Shown here: positions 10,017 to 22,086 of the stretch, piece after piece
Layout: every line of letters starts with the position of its first letter
Numbering within the stretch: the first letter of the stretch is position 1
Origin: Archegozetes longisetosus
Lineage: Eukaryota; Arthropoda; Arachnida; Sarcoptiformes; Trhypochthoniidae
Direction: 5' to 3'
Assembly (NCBI GenBank): GCA_018873245.2
Contig: JAEMBT020000007.1
Location: forward strand, 3,961,129 to 4,025,128
Length of the DNA stretch: 64,000 bases
Program-made: the position numbers and the translations under genes
The notes under the pieces: generated by a model
The model's input: only the letters and a program-made list of their open reading frames with translations
Database searches by the model: none
Told to the model about the DNA's origin: nothing

Positions 10017-10979
10017 ATGAGAGTGGTTTGTATTGAACCGTTTTTGACGTAAGGTTGCTGTGGAAATCAAAACTTCAATATTTATACATTTCCACATTCA
10101 TGCTAACGGAAATCGGGTTTCAGTACATTCACTTCTAATTAATCGATAACCAACTAGTTGTTGGCTTTCTTATCTCTATTTGTGCAGTAGCAGAGAAAGT
10201 TTGACAAATACTTGGCAAAAAGTTTTGCAAATTTGTCGGGTAGTAAAGAGTGCAATAAAATCAATTTCTTGTATTGCTAGGTCATTAAGAGAAGAGAGTA
10301 TCCAAAAATCTTTTATATACATAAGGATGTTGTGAACGCAAGTGATAGAGTGTGTTAAGTACGTGCAGTGTATGGCGCGTGCGTTCGTCTTATATACCAG
10401 TGACCGCACACTCGCTCTCATAGCTCAACGTATGCTCTGACAGCGTATACCAGAGAAAAGCCATAGAAAATGCATCTGAAACTCTGGCGCATCCGATTCG
10501 CAACCATTTTTACGTAGACTCGCATCCATTTTCTTTTGAGAGCGCTTGAATCGCGATAGAAATACACAGAGAACCGACGCCTGAAAAGTGTATGACTGAA
10601 TGAAAAAATTTTCTGTGCGTGCACTCAATAATAGAAAACATATATATGCGAAAAATTGATTACTAAGTGCTAAAATCGACAAATGATAGGAAGAAATTCA
10701 ACAAGATTAAATTGCATAAGTTGAAAAATTAACTTCAAATGATAACTAGTGTTTCTAAAGTGTTCTTTGCTGGTCAGAAGTGATCAATAGTGTTCCTGAT
10801 TGGAAGCAATAGTGTTGTGTGTGTCCCGACCGCCGCCCATCACTCTTCTCCCTATACTCTATTTGCTGCTGCCTTAGTATCGCTCTCGCTCTACATAGCA
10901 TTGTGAATAGTAGTCGGCCTTAATCTCCAAAGATAGCTAGAGTGCAAACATTGCTACTCTAACTCATATCTGTGGTGCG
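10013..10979 (+). promoter_or_regulatory. Probable promoter and 5' untranslated region of G-alpha-o
   Basis: The stretch is clearly richer in G and C than the surrounding spacer, especially 10380-10560 and 10810-10980. It leads straight into the first coding exon with no stop-rich gap that would suggest another gene. Overlapping minus-strand open frames at 10176-10682 reflect composition only. I cannot place the transcription start. Confidence 0.4.
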
Positions 10980-13900
10980 ATGGGCTGCGCCATGTCCGCA
11001 GAGGAGAGGGCCGCTCTCGCCCGGTCCAAACAGATTGAAAAAAATCTTAAAGAAGACGGCATACAAGCGGCTAAAGATATCAAACTATTACTATTAGGTA
11101 ACCAAACGCCTTTCGATATTTTCTCTGTACAACCAAAATGGCCACCCTTTCAATGAGTGAATATTCGATACGAGCACATACAGAGACTGTGATTCGAGAT
11201 AGAATTAATAATTTTTTTTTAATAATTCTTTATAAATAATTATCATTTTTAAGAAAGCATACATTCTGGCCTTTCATTTGATTTATCAATTATTTGTAAT
11301 TTATCCATTAATCAATTACTAATAAGTAGTTTTCTTAATTGAATTTTTGACCTGCTTTTCAGATTCAGATAATTTTTGTCGTGTTATAAAACTAGATTTC
11401 ATTTAGATTTTTCTCCTATGCTATTTTTCATATTATAGGAATTTGCACTTATTATAATTATTTAGTGATATATTGTTTTTATAAGTTAATAATAAAATGC
11501 CTGTTTCAATTAATAATTAGGTGCCGGAGAGAGCGGAAAGTCTACAATAGTTAAACAAATGAAGTAAGTCTAACACTTTTTAATCAATTTGATTTGTTGA
11601 TCATCAAAGCCACATTCAATCATATTTCATAATCAATTTGAATGAAAATCTGAAAATGTTGCTCTCAATTTCAAACATAATCTAGATTTTGAGTTTCAGC
11701 AGAAACACATATTCCATCTCTCTATTGAGAATCAAATTGAATGATAGATAAAGAGATACCGAATCCAAAATTAAAAGCTATTATGGATATGATATGCATT
11801 GAAGTTGAAGCAAAAAATGTTTACTTTTTCAGTTTTAGACTAATACTACTATCATACTAGTTTTAGTAAAAGTACTTAAGTCTATGCGGATCTAATCAAA
11901 TTTGCTGAAGATTTCGAAATGTGAAGAACTTCACCTTTGATTTATCTAGTCAATTCTATTGGCCTCAATTTGTTTTAGGGCTAATGTGAAATTTATGACT
12001 AAATGGGCAGAAATTTGTTTAAAATTAGCTTTATCAAATATTAAAAGTAAACAAAAGACTAATGAATTATTTTTCTCGATTGTGCGTAAACAAGGAACTC
12101 GATTGTGTTAATAATTTGTCGGCTAATCCCAATATACAATAATCACATTATTGATCATATGGACTCTCAGTACTAGCATTAACACAAATAATACTAAAAT
12201 TTGCAGAAACAGAGCATCTTCTCATAGGATCTTATAATGAAATGATTAAAAATCAATTATTTAAGGACTAATTTGAGTTTCTTCTACTAGGATTATACAC
12301 GATTCTGGTTTCACGACAGAAGACTTCAAGCAATACAAGCCAGTCGTCTATTCAAATACAATTCAGTCAATGGTAGCCATACTTCGGGCAATGCCTAATC
12401 TTGGAATCTCTTTCGGTAATAATGAACGCGAATCCGATGCGAAAATGGTTTTCGATGTAGTCTCAAGAATGGAAGACACAGAACCCTTTTCCGATGAACT
12501 ATTGGCTGCCATGAAGAGATTGTGGAGCGATTCAGGTGTACAAGAATGCTTTGGACGATCCAACGAATATCAGCTCAACGATTCTGCCAAATAGTAAGAT
12601 TTTGACACGTTTTTCTGCTCTAAAGTTTATGTTTATTCTGAAATTGAGTCAAATTATAACATATTTGAATTTGATTTGCTGCTACAAAGTATTGCATTAG
12701 AACAAATCTAGAGGAATAGCTTGAAAAAGACTATTTGCGTATGAGATCGTAAAAAATTTTCGTTTAACTACTGAACGAGTCGTAAAACCACACGAAAACT
12801 AGATCGAAGTTTAGTCCAATTCGATCATAAAACTAGTGTTTTTCTGTACAGACCATTTTGTGAATTAGTTTTTAACCATCACCTAAAACAAGGATTTGCT
12901 GAAGTTTTAGGCATTAGCCTCTTATTCTCCCTCTTCCTTTCATCCTTCAAAAAAATTGTTCAATAGATTGAATATTCTCTTACTTGCCGTTATTTAAGTT
13001 TAAAATTTATTCAAGTATTAAGTATCGAGTTATTCATATTCGAGATCTGAAAAAAACTCCTTCTTTTGGAAAGAGGTAAATACGATGAGTGAAAAAATGA
13101 TTATATTTTTGAAGTGGAAACCTTGTTTACATGTAATCAGATATCGATATTTTCGCGGCTTTTCATTACAAAAGGATGTATTTGTTAGCGGACTACTAGT
13201 ACAGAGTATGTCGTCGATTACAAAATAAAGTCTGCGAAAAATCCAGATTGCATTTACAATTAGGATCAGGGAATCGAAACATGCATTTCTTGTCGCGGTA
13301 CTACTTAAGGTTTCAATCTGCAATCAAAACACTCTCCAGTTTGATCTTAGGATTGCATCAATCAATTAATCAGATACCCGATAGGATTTACCTTCAAATA
13401 TGTTTTATAAGAGGAAAACTTATCAAATGATTGATTAAATTAACTATCCTTACGTTAGGAATTCATTTGGAGCAATAATGAGCACATCTCTAGCTTTCAA
13501 GGCAATAATTCAAGTCCTGAAACATGTTATTTGTAAAATATTTCCTACTTTTCAATATCTATTCCTTAAGTTTGATTTTAATTAGTTATTTTGCGTTATT
13601 TATGAGTTATTTCTGTTCTATCAAATATTTATTCCTCTCAGATATGCCTCAATCAAATGCTTATGCAGTTCATAGAGAAGTTTGATTTGTTTTATGTTAA
13701 TGTTATTCTTCAATAAAAACTAAGTCGACTAAATAGCTCTTATCTATTTATCATTTATTTATTACCCATTTCTCCTTGAGCATTGAAATTTCGAAGTGTA
13801 CTGGACTTATTTATTTGAAAATTATACATCCATTGATTGGGTTGTGTATAAATTAATTTATAGAAGAGTATTAATTCATTTCGACAGCCCCATAGGTAGT

Positions 13901-16900
13901 TTCCCATCAAGATCCGATTCGCTTAATTACATAATTCAGCTCAACTAAAGTTAATTAAAACGTTTCGTCTGAATCCTGGTAACTCAGACTCTTTAAGTCG
14001 AATATATTTTGATTTACATCTTGTTTTCAATTCTAATTCTGAATCTCTGATTAATTTGACAAATAGCATTTTATTGCTATTAATATTGATTTTTATCTCA
14101 GCATTCAGTTTAAGTATGTGTGTTTGTGCTCAATCGAAAACATCATATAATATGGAAATATTTTGTAAGTGAGATAAATTTTCTCAACAAATATTATTTG
14201 TTCAACAAAGTCAACATGAATTTTCTGACAATAAAAACTCTGGTCTTATTTCACAAACTGAGTTTCTTTAATTTCTAATTATACCTGAACTGCATCGAAA
14301 CCCTTCATCTAGCGTTCGAGTAATAATAATAATAATAACAAGGAATATACTGTATTTTTGATCTGAACTTTTCTTGCTGACACAGACTACTGTTATTCTT
14401 ACAAAACAAATAAATTTTCTGATGTCAATCAAACATATTGGATAAACAAAGTTTATTATTCAGTCAAAGATTATATTTCGAAATGGAGATATTATTTTCT
14501 AAACACAAACTGATATAAAAGTTATACTCTTCAAATAGATAACACGCACAATAGTAGTTAGTAGATCAAAATTTCAACTAATCAATTAGCTAGAGAAAAA
14601 TTAATCAAATTTTCAAAGACATATATAACACAAAAAGCTTAATCAACATTTGAACTAATCGCACAAAGACCCAACTTTCCCCTACTTTCTAATAATGAAC
14701 TCCAATATATTATTTCATAAATTATTGATTTCAGGTCAGTTATTACTGAAATTAATTGAACACTATTTGAAACTTTAGTTTTCTCGACGATTTGGATCGT
14801 TTGGGCAAAAAGGAATACATGCCGACAGAACAGGACATACTTAGAACCCGAGTAAAGACCACTGGCATAGTTGAGGTGCACTTCTCTTTCAAAAATTTAA
14901 ATTTCAAATTATTCGATGTCGGAGGACAACGGTCTGAGCGTAAAAAATGGATCCACTGTTTCGAAGACGTGACTGCTATCATATTTTGTGTGGCAATGTC
15001 TGAATACGATCAAGTGCTACATGAAGACGAGACCACTGTATGCGAGAAATAGATAATTGAATTTTTTATGCATTCACTTATTCTTTGATTCTTTTTACAG
15101 AACCGAATGCAAGAATCGCTAAAATTGTTTGACTCCATCTGCAACAACAAATGGTTTACAGACACTTCCATTATATTATTCCTCAATAAGAAAGACTTGT
15201 TTGAGGAAAAAATCAAAAAATCGCCGCTTACTATCTGTTTCCCCGAATATACGGGTAAGTCTTGAGCTAATTTGTCAAACACTAAACTTTTGTCCATGTC
15301 AAAAAAATAATCATAAATTGATTGCAAAATTCGTATTCAACTTCAACAATAACTTGTTCTCAAAAATTAGTTAAGAACTTGTTCACTATCGAAAAAATTT
15401 TCATATCTTGATCGCAAAACTTTATGCTGAGAGAGCCTTTCCGTAAACAATTGATTGAAATATTTTACATATTTGAGTGAATAATTCATATGTGATCCAT
15501 AAGAATTCATAAAATATGACATTTCTGGGAAAAACAAGAAATTGATGAAACATTTGAGAAATGATTGTGAAACTCTTAGTAACAAAATATTAGCCACTCT
15601 TTTCCAAGTATTGCTTTCTCCAAATCAACCCAATTATTAGTTTTCGTGATAATTCTCATTAAGAAAAGTATTGTTTCATTGCTTTAATGAAAACCCAAAA
15701 TATCGTTAATGATTACGCTAAAAGAGATTAAAGACTTCTATTTGAACGAGTTTTCTTTATAGCAATTGCATTATGAGTTGAGCTCTTATTTATTATTTGA
15801 CATGCATTTCATATTATTTATTATTCATGTGTTTAATTATTGATGATGTTTGATGCTACTCACGAGTTACTGCCTTAACCAGAAATAAACTTAAATCCTA
15901 TCAAATATTCTCCATTCCAGGCAATAAAAACATTCAAATGTTTTTATTTGGCTAAAATTAAATTATTCCCAATGGAAGACTAACAATTCGGTTTTCTTAA
16001 GACTGTCAATATCTTAATCTTGAGCTAATCTTTAGGAATGGTTACTTTGATCAACAAAATTATAATCCTGGTTACTGTTAAGATTACGACTCATAAGTTA
16101 TAAAATATCTGTAAGCTTCAATGTGATTCAAACGTAATTCCTAGAGAATATTCAGAAATCATAATTTTTAAGGTAGTCATAAAAAATGTAACTAAACGCC
16201 GAAATTCCCGAAAATGTCAAGGATTTATTAATAAATCCTAATATTTCCAGCTTCCTACGATCTTTATGGTTGTACAAATGTCTTCGAGATATTTAAAGAT
16301 AAAGTATTTATAAGCTTATTTTAAGCACTAGCTGAAAATTCTATCGAGAATTTCCACCAGGATCAGATACTTGAGCAAAAACTTATGACAAAATTTTATG
16401 AGAACATAGCAAATATGCAGATATGATTACTTCAATTATTTAGTGAACAGCTTTTCCAATAATATTGTGAACTAATACAAAGTTCATTGAAGCACTCGTG
16501 TTTAGAATACAGAAACAATGAAAGTATTGATTTGATATTTGGAGAGTGAGCTGCCATTAAATTGCATAATAATAACAATGCGTTTTATAGCATAGCAATT
16601 ATAATGAATTAATAAAAGCCTTTCTCCCATTCAATATTTGTTTGTCTCTGTTAGTATAAGTCGTTATTTGAAATTTAAATAGTTTTACAAAACGATTGAT
16701 CTGATCACTTTGCGACAATCTTGAGCCAAATGACATCGCACTTTGCTTTACAGTAATATATAAACACATAAAAGAGCCAAATATTTTGTGCATTAGTGGT
16801 TTTCAGTAAATTTAAACCTAACTGATTTGCTGTCTATAAAAGTTTAGATAATTAGCCCAAAACGATCAATAACTGAAAGTGCAATTAATTGAATTTGCAA

Positions 16901-18312
16901 ACAAAGATTCCTACAAGGTTTAAGTTGAAGCCCCTATTATTTGATTAATGAAATGTCAACTTTGAATGCATAATAAATTTATGTTTAATATCTGATACAA
17001 AAAGTCCAGAATTGATAGGAGGATAGCTTTTTAAAAATAAGCTTAGCTAATGAGTCATTAAAATGATTGACTGATCACTATTTGAGTCAATATTTAGATT
17101 CGGAGTGCGTTCAATCAAATTATCTGGTCTTTCGCATGATATGATTTACCTAATCAAATAGAGAGTTAGTGTAATACCACTATCTCTATCATCACTTATC
17201 GCGTGATCATTAAACGCGACTAAACAAACATGAGCAGAAAAATTGGTTTCCTCTAAAGTAAAATCAGCATTTTATGGCTTCGGTGCCAAACCCAAATCTA
17301 TCATTAATATATCTTAAGGATATTATTTTTAGATTGATAACAATACTTCGAGTGCTAAAGAACTTGTATTTTATCTTTTATTTTGTTGAAACGACACAAA
17401 ATTGAATGATCGTGTTATGTAAACTTGTTTTGACATTTTAACCCACAATCATTTCTGTAACACCTAATAAGCTCTAACAGGAGTGTGCATTAAAGCTAAA
17501 CATGATAAAAACTGGATTGAAAGCAAAAAATTTCTATTTTTATCTTAATTAAATAAAAAATAGCTCTGCCTTAGCCTTTCTAACACTTTCCACTATTGAA
17601 AGTGTTATTGAGACACAAGTTTTAAACAAACGAAAATATTGTACCAAAAATTCAATGCTATCTTTGTGACACAATTTTCAGATAGGAATAAACTTTATTT
17701 AAACTTGTTCGAGTAACGATTAGCTAATGTCTGGAAATCTTTTAGTTGATAAAATTCAATTCTTTTCAATGAAAATTCTTATCAACTGAGAATAAACTTG
17801 AGCTCTATTACGCAATCTTACAAGTAATTGTTGCAGATCCGGTTCACTTTTGAATTGTTTTGGTAAAGTTTCGAATCATGTTAAGTATAGTGCTATTAAG
17901 CCAAAGATAAGAGATTTTATTGAATGTTCACTACCGCCCACTTGTCAGAACTCAGATCGTGTTGTTATTGAACATGATCTGCAACAATGACATGAAAGAT
18001 TTTACGGAAAAGCTTAAACTTGTTATTGAAAGCAATTCAATACTATGAAGCAATCGATAAGTGTGCAAATTTAGAAACAGAGTTAATAAGAATGATGTAT
18101 TTTTTGCGTAATTCACACAAATAGGTGCACAAGAATACGGCGAAGCGGCCGCTTATATTCAGGCTCAATTCGAGGCGAAGAACAAGTCAACCACCAAAGA
18201 GATCTACTGTCATATGACGTGCGCCACTGACACAACTAATATACAGTTTGTCTTCGACGCAGTCACTGATGTGATTATCGCTAACAACTTACGTGGATGT
18301 GGACTCTATTAG
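10980..18312 (+). CDS. Galphao: Heterotrimeric G protein alpha subunit, o class
   Basis: A GTPase that couples seven-helix receptors to ion channels and other effectors at the inner face of the plasma membrane, best known in neurons. The six exons are 10980-11097, 11521-11563, 12291-12593, 14779-15037, 15101-15254 and 18125-18312. They sum to 1065 bases (354 residues), the normal length, and all junctions are GT/AG and in frame. MGC at the start supplies the myristoylated Gly2 and palmitoylated Cys3. The nucleotide site shows GAGESGKST, switch [14 protein letters not shown] with the catalytic Gln, NKKD, and TCAT. The end, GCGLY, is the o-class signature with the Cys that pertussis toxin modifies. 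The 43-base second exon is typical of G-alpha genes. Introns 2 to 5 include the longest in the window (2185 and 2870 bases), unlike the ~60 bp introns of its neighbours. No second copy of the alternative last exons known from other arthropods was recognised. Confidence 0.97.
11098..11520. other. G-alpha-o intron 1
   Basis: A 423-base AT-rich intron between the phase-1 Gly codon halves. No embedded gene seen. Confidence 0.8.
11564..12290. other. G-alpha-o intron 2
   Basis: A 727-base AT-rich intron. No embedded gene or repeat recognised. Confidence 0.8.
12594..14778. other. G-alpha-o intron 3
   Basis: A 2185-base AT-rich intron. Small open frames on both strands near 13030-13430 show no motif. 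A short TAA triplet run lies near 14322-14338. Confidence 0.8.
15255..18124. other. G-alpha-o intron 5
   Basis: A 2870-base AT-rich intron, the longest found here. No embedded gene or transposase fragment was recognised on either strand. Confidence 0.8.
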
Positions 18313-21300
18313 TTATTATCAATTTAAAATTTAGTTGAATAATAATTTGATTGAGATAAAACTCCCTCTCAGACCAAATTGAAGAATTTTCGAATCACAA
18401 ATATTAATAAGTTTCAAATTGAAGATTTAATCAAATTTTAATCTAAGTCAATTGTTGCATTCAATTCAAAAGTGTGTGTATTGTGTGTGTGTGTGCGATG
18501 CGATTGGCCTACAATTATCATTATTTGGACTCAATTTTATGCTTTTCCGAAATTCTTATCCATGTCATCGATGTCTTCATAGCAGAGAATGCAACAAATT
18601 TTCAATTAGAGCGATATGTGTCAAAAATCTTTGAATAACTGTTTGATTGTGTTATTAGTAAATTGAGATGCGATTCAGAAGTAGTCAAGAGATCTGATTC
18701 TCAGATCAGATCAGCAACAGATCGAAAACAATAGATATTATTTACTTTTTACTTGAATTATTGGAAAATATTCATTCATTTATCTCAATATTTATCTCTT
18801 AACTAAATATTAATTCTTATCTTAAATTCATTGAATGGGACCATGAATTGAGACGAAAAACAAAATATCATTAAACCTGCTATCGATTTAAACAAAAAGT
18901 CTAAAACCATTTTGAAGGCTCATTATTTTGATCAAAAACTCGGACATTATATTTGATTTAAGAGCACATAAGTTTCGACTTTTGAATTGCTTTCGATAAA
19001 GAAGAAAAATTCGTCGAGATTTGAAAATCAATTTATCCTAATTCGTATGCAGTATCTGCAGAACAGAGTCACAAATTCAGGACAGTCTTCACCTAATCTT
19101 CCTCTACTTCTTCTCAGACTTCAGCTTAAACTGCACTCCAATCGACTCTCAACTTATTCCGCTTAAGAAAATAGTGTTTGTGGCCAATGACAGAGACACA
19201 CAATTTGTTGAAATATTAAGTAATAAGAACTTAAAGAACAGTTAATGAAAAAAACGTTTAAACAAAAAAAGAAAATTTAACCAAAAAAATGGACCAAAAT
19301 TATTAAATGTATTTAAGTGTGTATTCTAGTGATAATTAAGTTAAATCTAATGGATATGAAAGGAGACAATTTTTGTGCTAATCATTTCAAAAACGTTTTT
19401 TCTCTCATTTCAATTTCGCTGATCATTGAAAAAAACGTTTTTTCCTTCTGAAAAAGTTTGATTTACTACTTATTTATAATTTGTTATTCAAATTGTATGT
19501 ACTACTTGTGAATGAGCGATCAGTTTATAAGAAAAATACGAAAACCAAATTCAATTAAATACTCTTATGAATGGATAATGAATAACGAGAGAGAATGTGG
19601 TCAAATGCTGCACATCTTTTAACGATTACGAGAAACTTAAAGATAATTTGATTGACCAGTACTTATTCAATGAAATACAAGTGATGAACAAAAAATGTGA
19701 GCGAAATCAATATCTTAAACAAACGAAAAACTCTAGTGAACAAAATTTTGATTGAAAATTATTATTAATATTAATTATTATTAATTATTAAATCTATGGT
19801 CTCGTTCTCTTAATTGTTGTTCATTCTTAATGTCCCTCAAAAATTATAAGAAAAAACTTCACACAAACACACACTAAAACACTCAACACTTCTTATGTCC
19901 ATCTAATGGCTGAGACATCATCTAATCATCATCCAAGACATCATCAACTCTTTTATTGATCAGCTATTAATTTACTTTCCCTGAAGGCCCGAACTATTTA
20001 AATGAAGAAAATAGTGCTTTGTTTTGAGATTTATTTTCTATAATTTGTGGTGAAAATGAGTTTTCATTCCTATCTTTTGGAGAATATGCTGTAACCGCTT
20101 CAAGATTCGAGTAATGAATAAGTTTATAAAAACTTTTCTTATATGTATTATTTCTTTAATTTTGAATCATATAATTTATTTTATTTACTAATTGTTTTAC
20201 AGTAAACTTTTGCGAACTTTTATTACTTATTTTATTATTGATATATTAATTGAGTTTTATGTTAATTAAGTTTATGTTAATTTTGTCAGAAAAATGAAGA
20301 CATAATTTAATGAAATGATCAAACTATTACTTATTGTGGCTCTAGTCCTATAGTTTATTTGGCTTTTCTTTTGGGAAGATCGCAACAAATTAATTAAATT
20401 GTACTTAAGATTCTTAAGAACTAATTAACTATTTGGCTGCCATAAAACTTTTACAACTTATACTTTTTACTAAAGCAAAAGTATGGATTAAGTCAAACAA
20501 ATATATAATGCATTTACAAAACTAAATCTTTTATTTGCACAACAAGTTAATTAACTGTAAATTTTTGAGGATAAATAACGAGAAAATCACACTAATTAAG
20601 AGTTTTTAAAACTAATGTAATGTTAATTTTAATTTATTAAATTAAACGAACGACTCATTTGGGTAGAAGGGGTCCAAACATTTCAGTGGAAATAAAATTT
20701 CTGGTACCTGTATATCGCTTTTTCTTCATTATTCTTCAGTTTTATAGCAATCCTATTTATTTCTAATTTCAAAACTGGTTCAGCTCTATATTGATTAGTA
20801 AATCATCGAAGGCCATTTTACTGATATTTTACTTACCGCTAACCTCGTGTGACTCTAATGCTCGCAAACAATTTTTTCATAGTTAGCAGTTAGATATCTT
20901 GAATTATGGGGTTAGGACAAATATTATTCTAAACTAATTGAAAGAAGTCGAAGTTTTTGAACTTGAAACAAAACTCATCAACATATAGTGACACAAAGGT
21001 GGGGTCCAAGTGGATCTGAGTGGATCCGGACTCTCATTAAAATTCGAAGTTAGTATTTGTTGCATGTTCAACACCAAATAATCGCTCACATGTCTTAAAC
21101 ATGCAATGTAATGACTTAATTGATGTAATTTTTCTGATAAAATATCATAAAATACTCGTTTTGATAATTCATTTTGTGTCATTGTTGATAAAAAATTCAA
21201 ATTTCGACAAAATTTTCTAATTAAGGAAAAAATTCCCACAATCGATGAATTTCTGGTCCCCTAAATTTTAAGAATTGCCATTTTCGGACTCCTTGATTTC

Positions 21301-21516
21301 TGTTTCTGTGAAATCAATGTTTATTTAACAAGGATGTCTGTACGCCTTTAATCCTTCATATTTTGAAGTTCCTGTTTTAGATTTACCTTTTGATAAGAGT
21401 TACTTGGTAACTCAATTAAGCTATAGAGAGTCTGATATGAAACTAAGTTTGTCCAATGCAAGTAGCTAGTGTGTTTTGCTCGAAAAGTTGCACATCTTAT
21501 ACTGCTCATTCGAATA
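18313..21516. other. 3' untranslated region of G-alpha-o and intergenic spacer
   Basis: The first part must be the 3' untranslated region of G-alpha-o, with no certain end. The rest is AT-rich with no gene I can support. A 101-codon minus-strand open frame at 20934-21239 has no recognised motif. Confidence 0.4.
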
Positions 21517-22086
21517 ATGGGTTCAAGCGTAACAATTTGCAACAGAACAGAGGTGCCATTGAATGTCGCTTTACGCCAATTGACTCCTCTGTACTTCGAG
21601 AACGGATTGAAACCCGATGAAGAGATGGTAAGAGACGTTGGTAAAGTCTGGTTTACAGTTGAGGTGAAAATGCAAACTGACTGGAACAACTACAAGATAA
21701 GTGATAGTGTGTTGCCAATCGGTGGTCTCGCGACTGGATTCTCATTGGCAGCTGGCAGCTTAGGATGCCGCATCGGTAGATCTGTTCCGAAACGTTCACT
21801 TCCAGCCCATGTAACTCTGGGTCATGTGGCACGTAAATTTGATGCTATGAGTGATGCTTCTTTGAAACATAGCGCTAGAGATATAAAGAAACAACTTGTG
21901 GAAGAAACATCAAGTTCATGGCACGGCTTGTATATTAAATCTGATAAACGATATGAAATTCATGGAGGGTCTCGCATTATCGAAACAGAATCTAACGGAA
22001 TAATCGAAAGAATGATGGATGAAACAACACTCAGAAACCCATTTAAACTTTTTGAAGTAACGGAAAATGGTCTTTTGCAAAAATAG
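21517..22086 (+). CDS. Uncharacterised intronless protein of 189 residues
   Basis: I do not recognise a named family. The frame is uninterrupted and visibly richer in G and C than the flanks, with coding-like codon use, so I believe it is a real gene. It opens with MGSSVTICNRTEVPLNVALR, a strand-forming start, then PLYFENGLKPDEE and GKVWFTVEVK. A Gly/Ala-rich stretch (PIGGLATGFSLAAG) sits at about residues 67-83, and the second half is charged and helical with an S-rich segment (ETSSSWHGLY). There is no signal peptide; Met-Gly at the start allows N-myristoylation. I chose the ATG at 21517; the open frame extends upstream only to a GTG at 21469. It could be a partly beta-sheet intracellular protein. 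The missing introns and isolated position would fit retroposition or transfer, but neither is shown. Confidence 0.65.
   Translation: MGSSVTICNRTEVPLNVALRQLTPLYFENGLKPDEEMVRDVGKVWFTVEVKMQTDWNNYKISDSVLPIGGLATGFSLAAGSLGCRIGRSVPKRSLPAHVTLGHVARKFDAMSDASLKHSARDIKKQLVEETSSSWHGLYIKSDKRYEIHGGSRIIETESNGIIERMMDETTLRNPFKLFEVTENGLLQK

Noticed and set aside
10176..10682. Three overlapping minus-strand frames
   Set aside because: Located in the G-C-richer upstream region of G-alpha-o on the opposite strand; overlapping frames of this kind arise from composition.
14639..15597. Minus-strand frames over G-alpha-o exons 4 and 5
   Set aside because: Shadows of conserved plus-strand exons.
20934..21239. 101-codon minus-strand frame
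   Set aside because: No motif recognised and no promoter or splice evidence; possibly a decayed mobile element, but nothing supports that.
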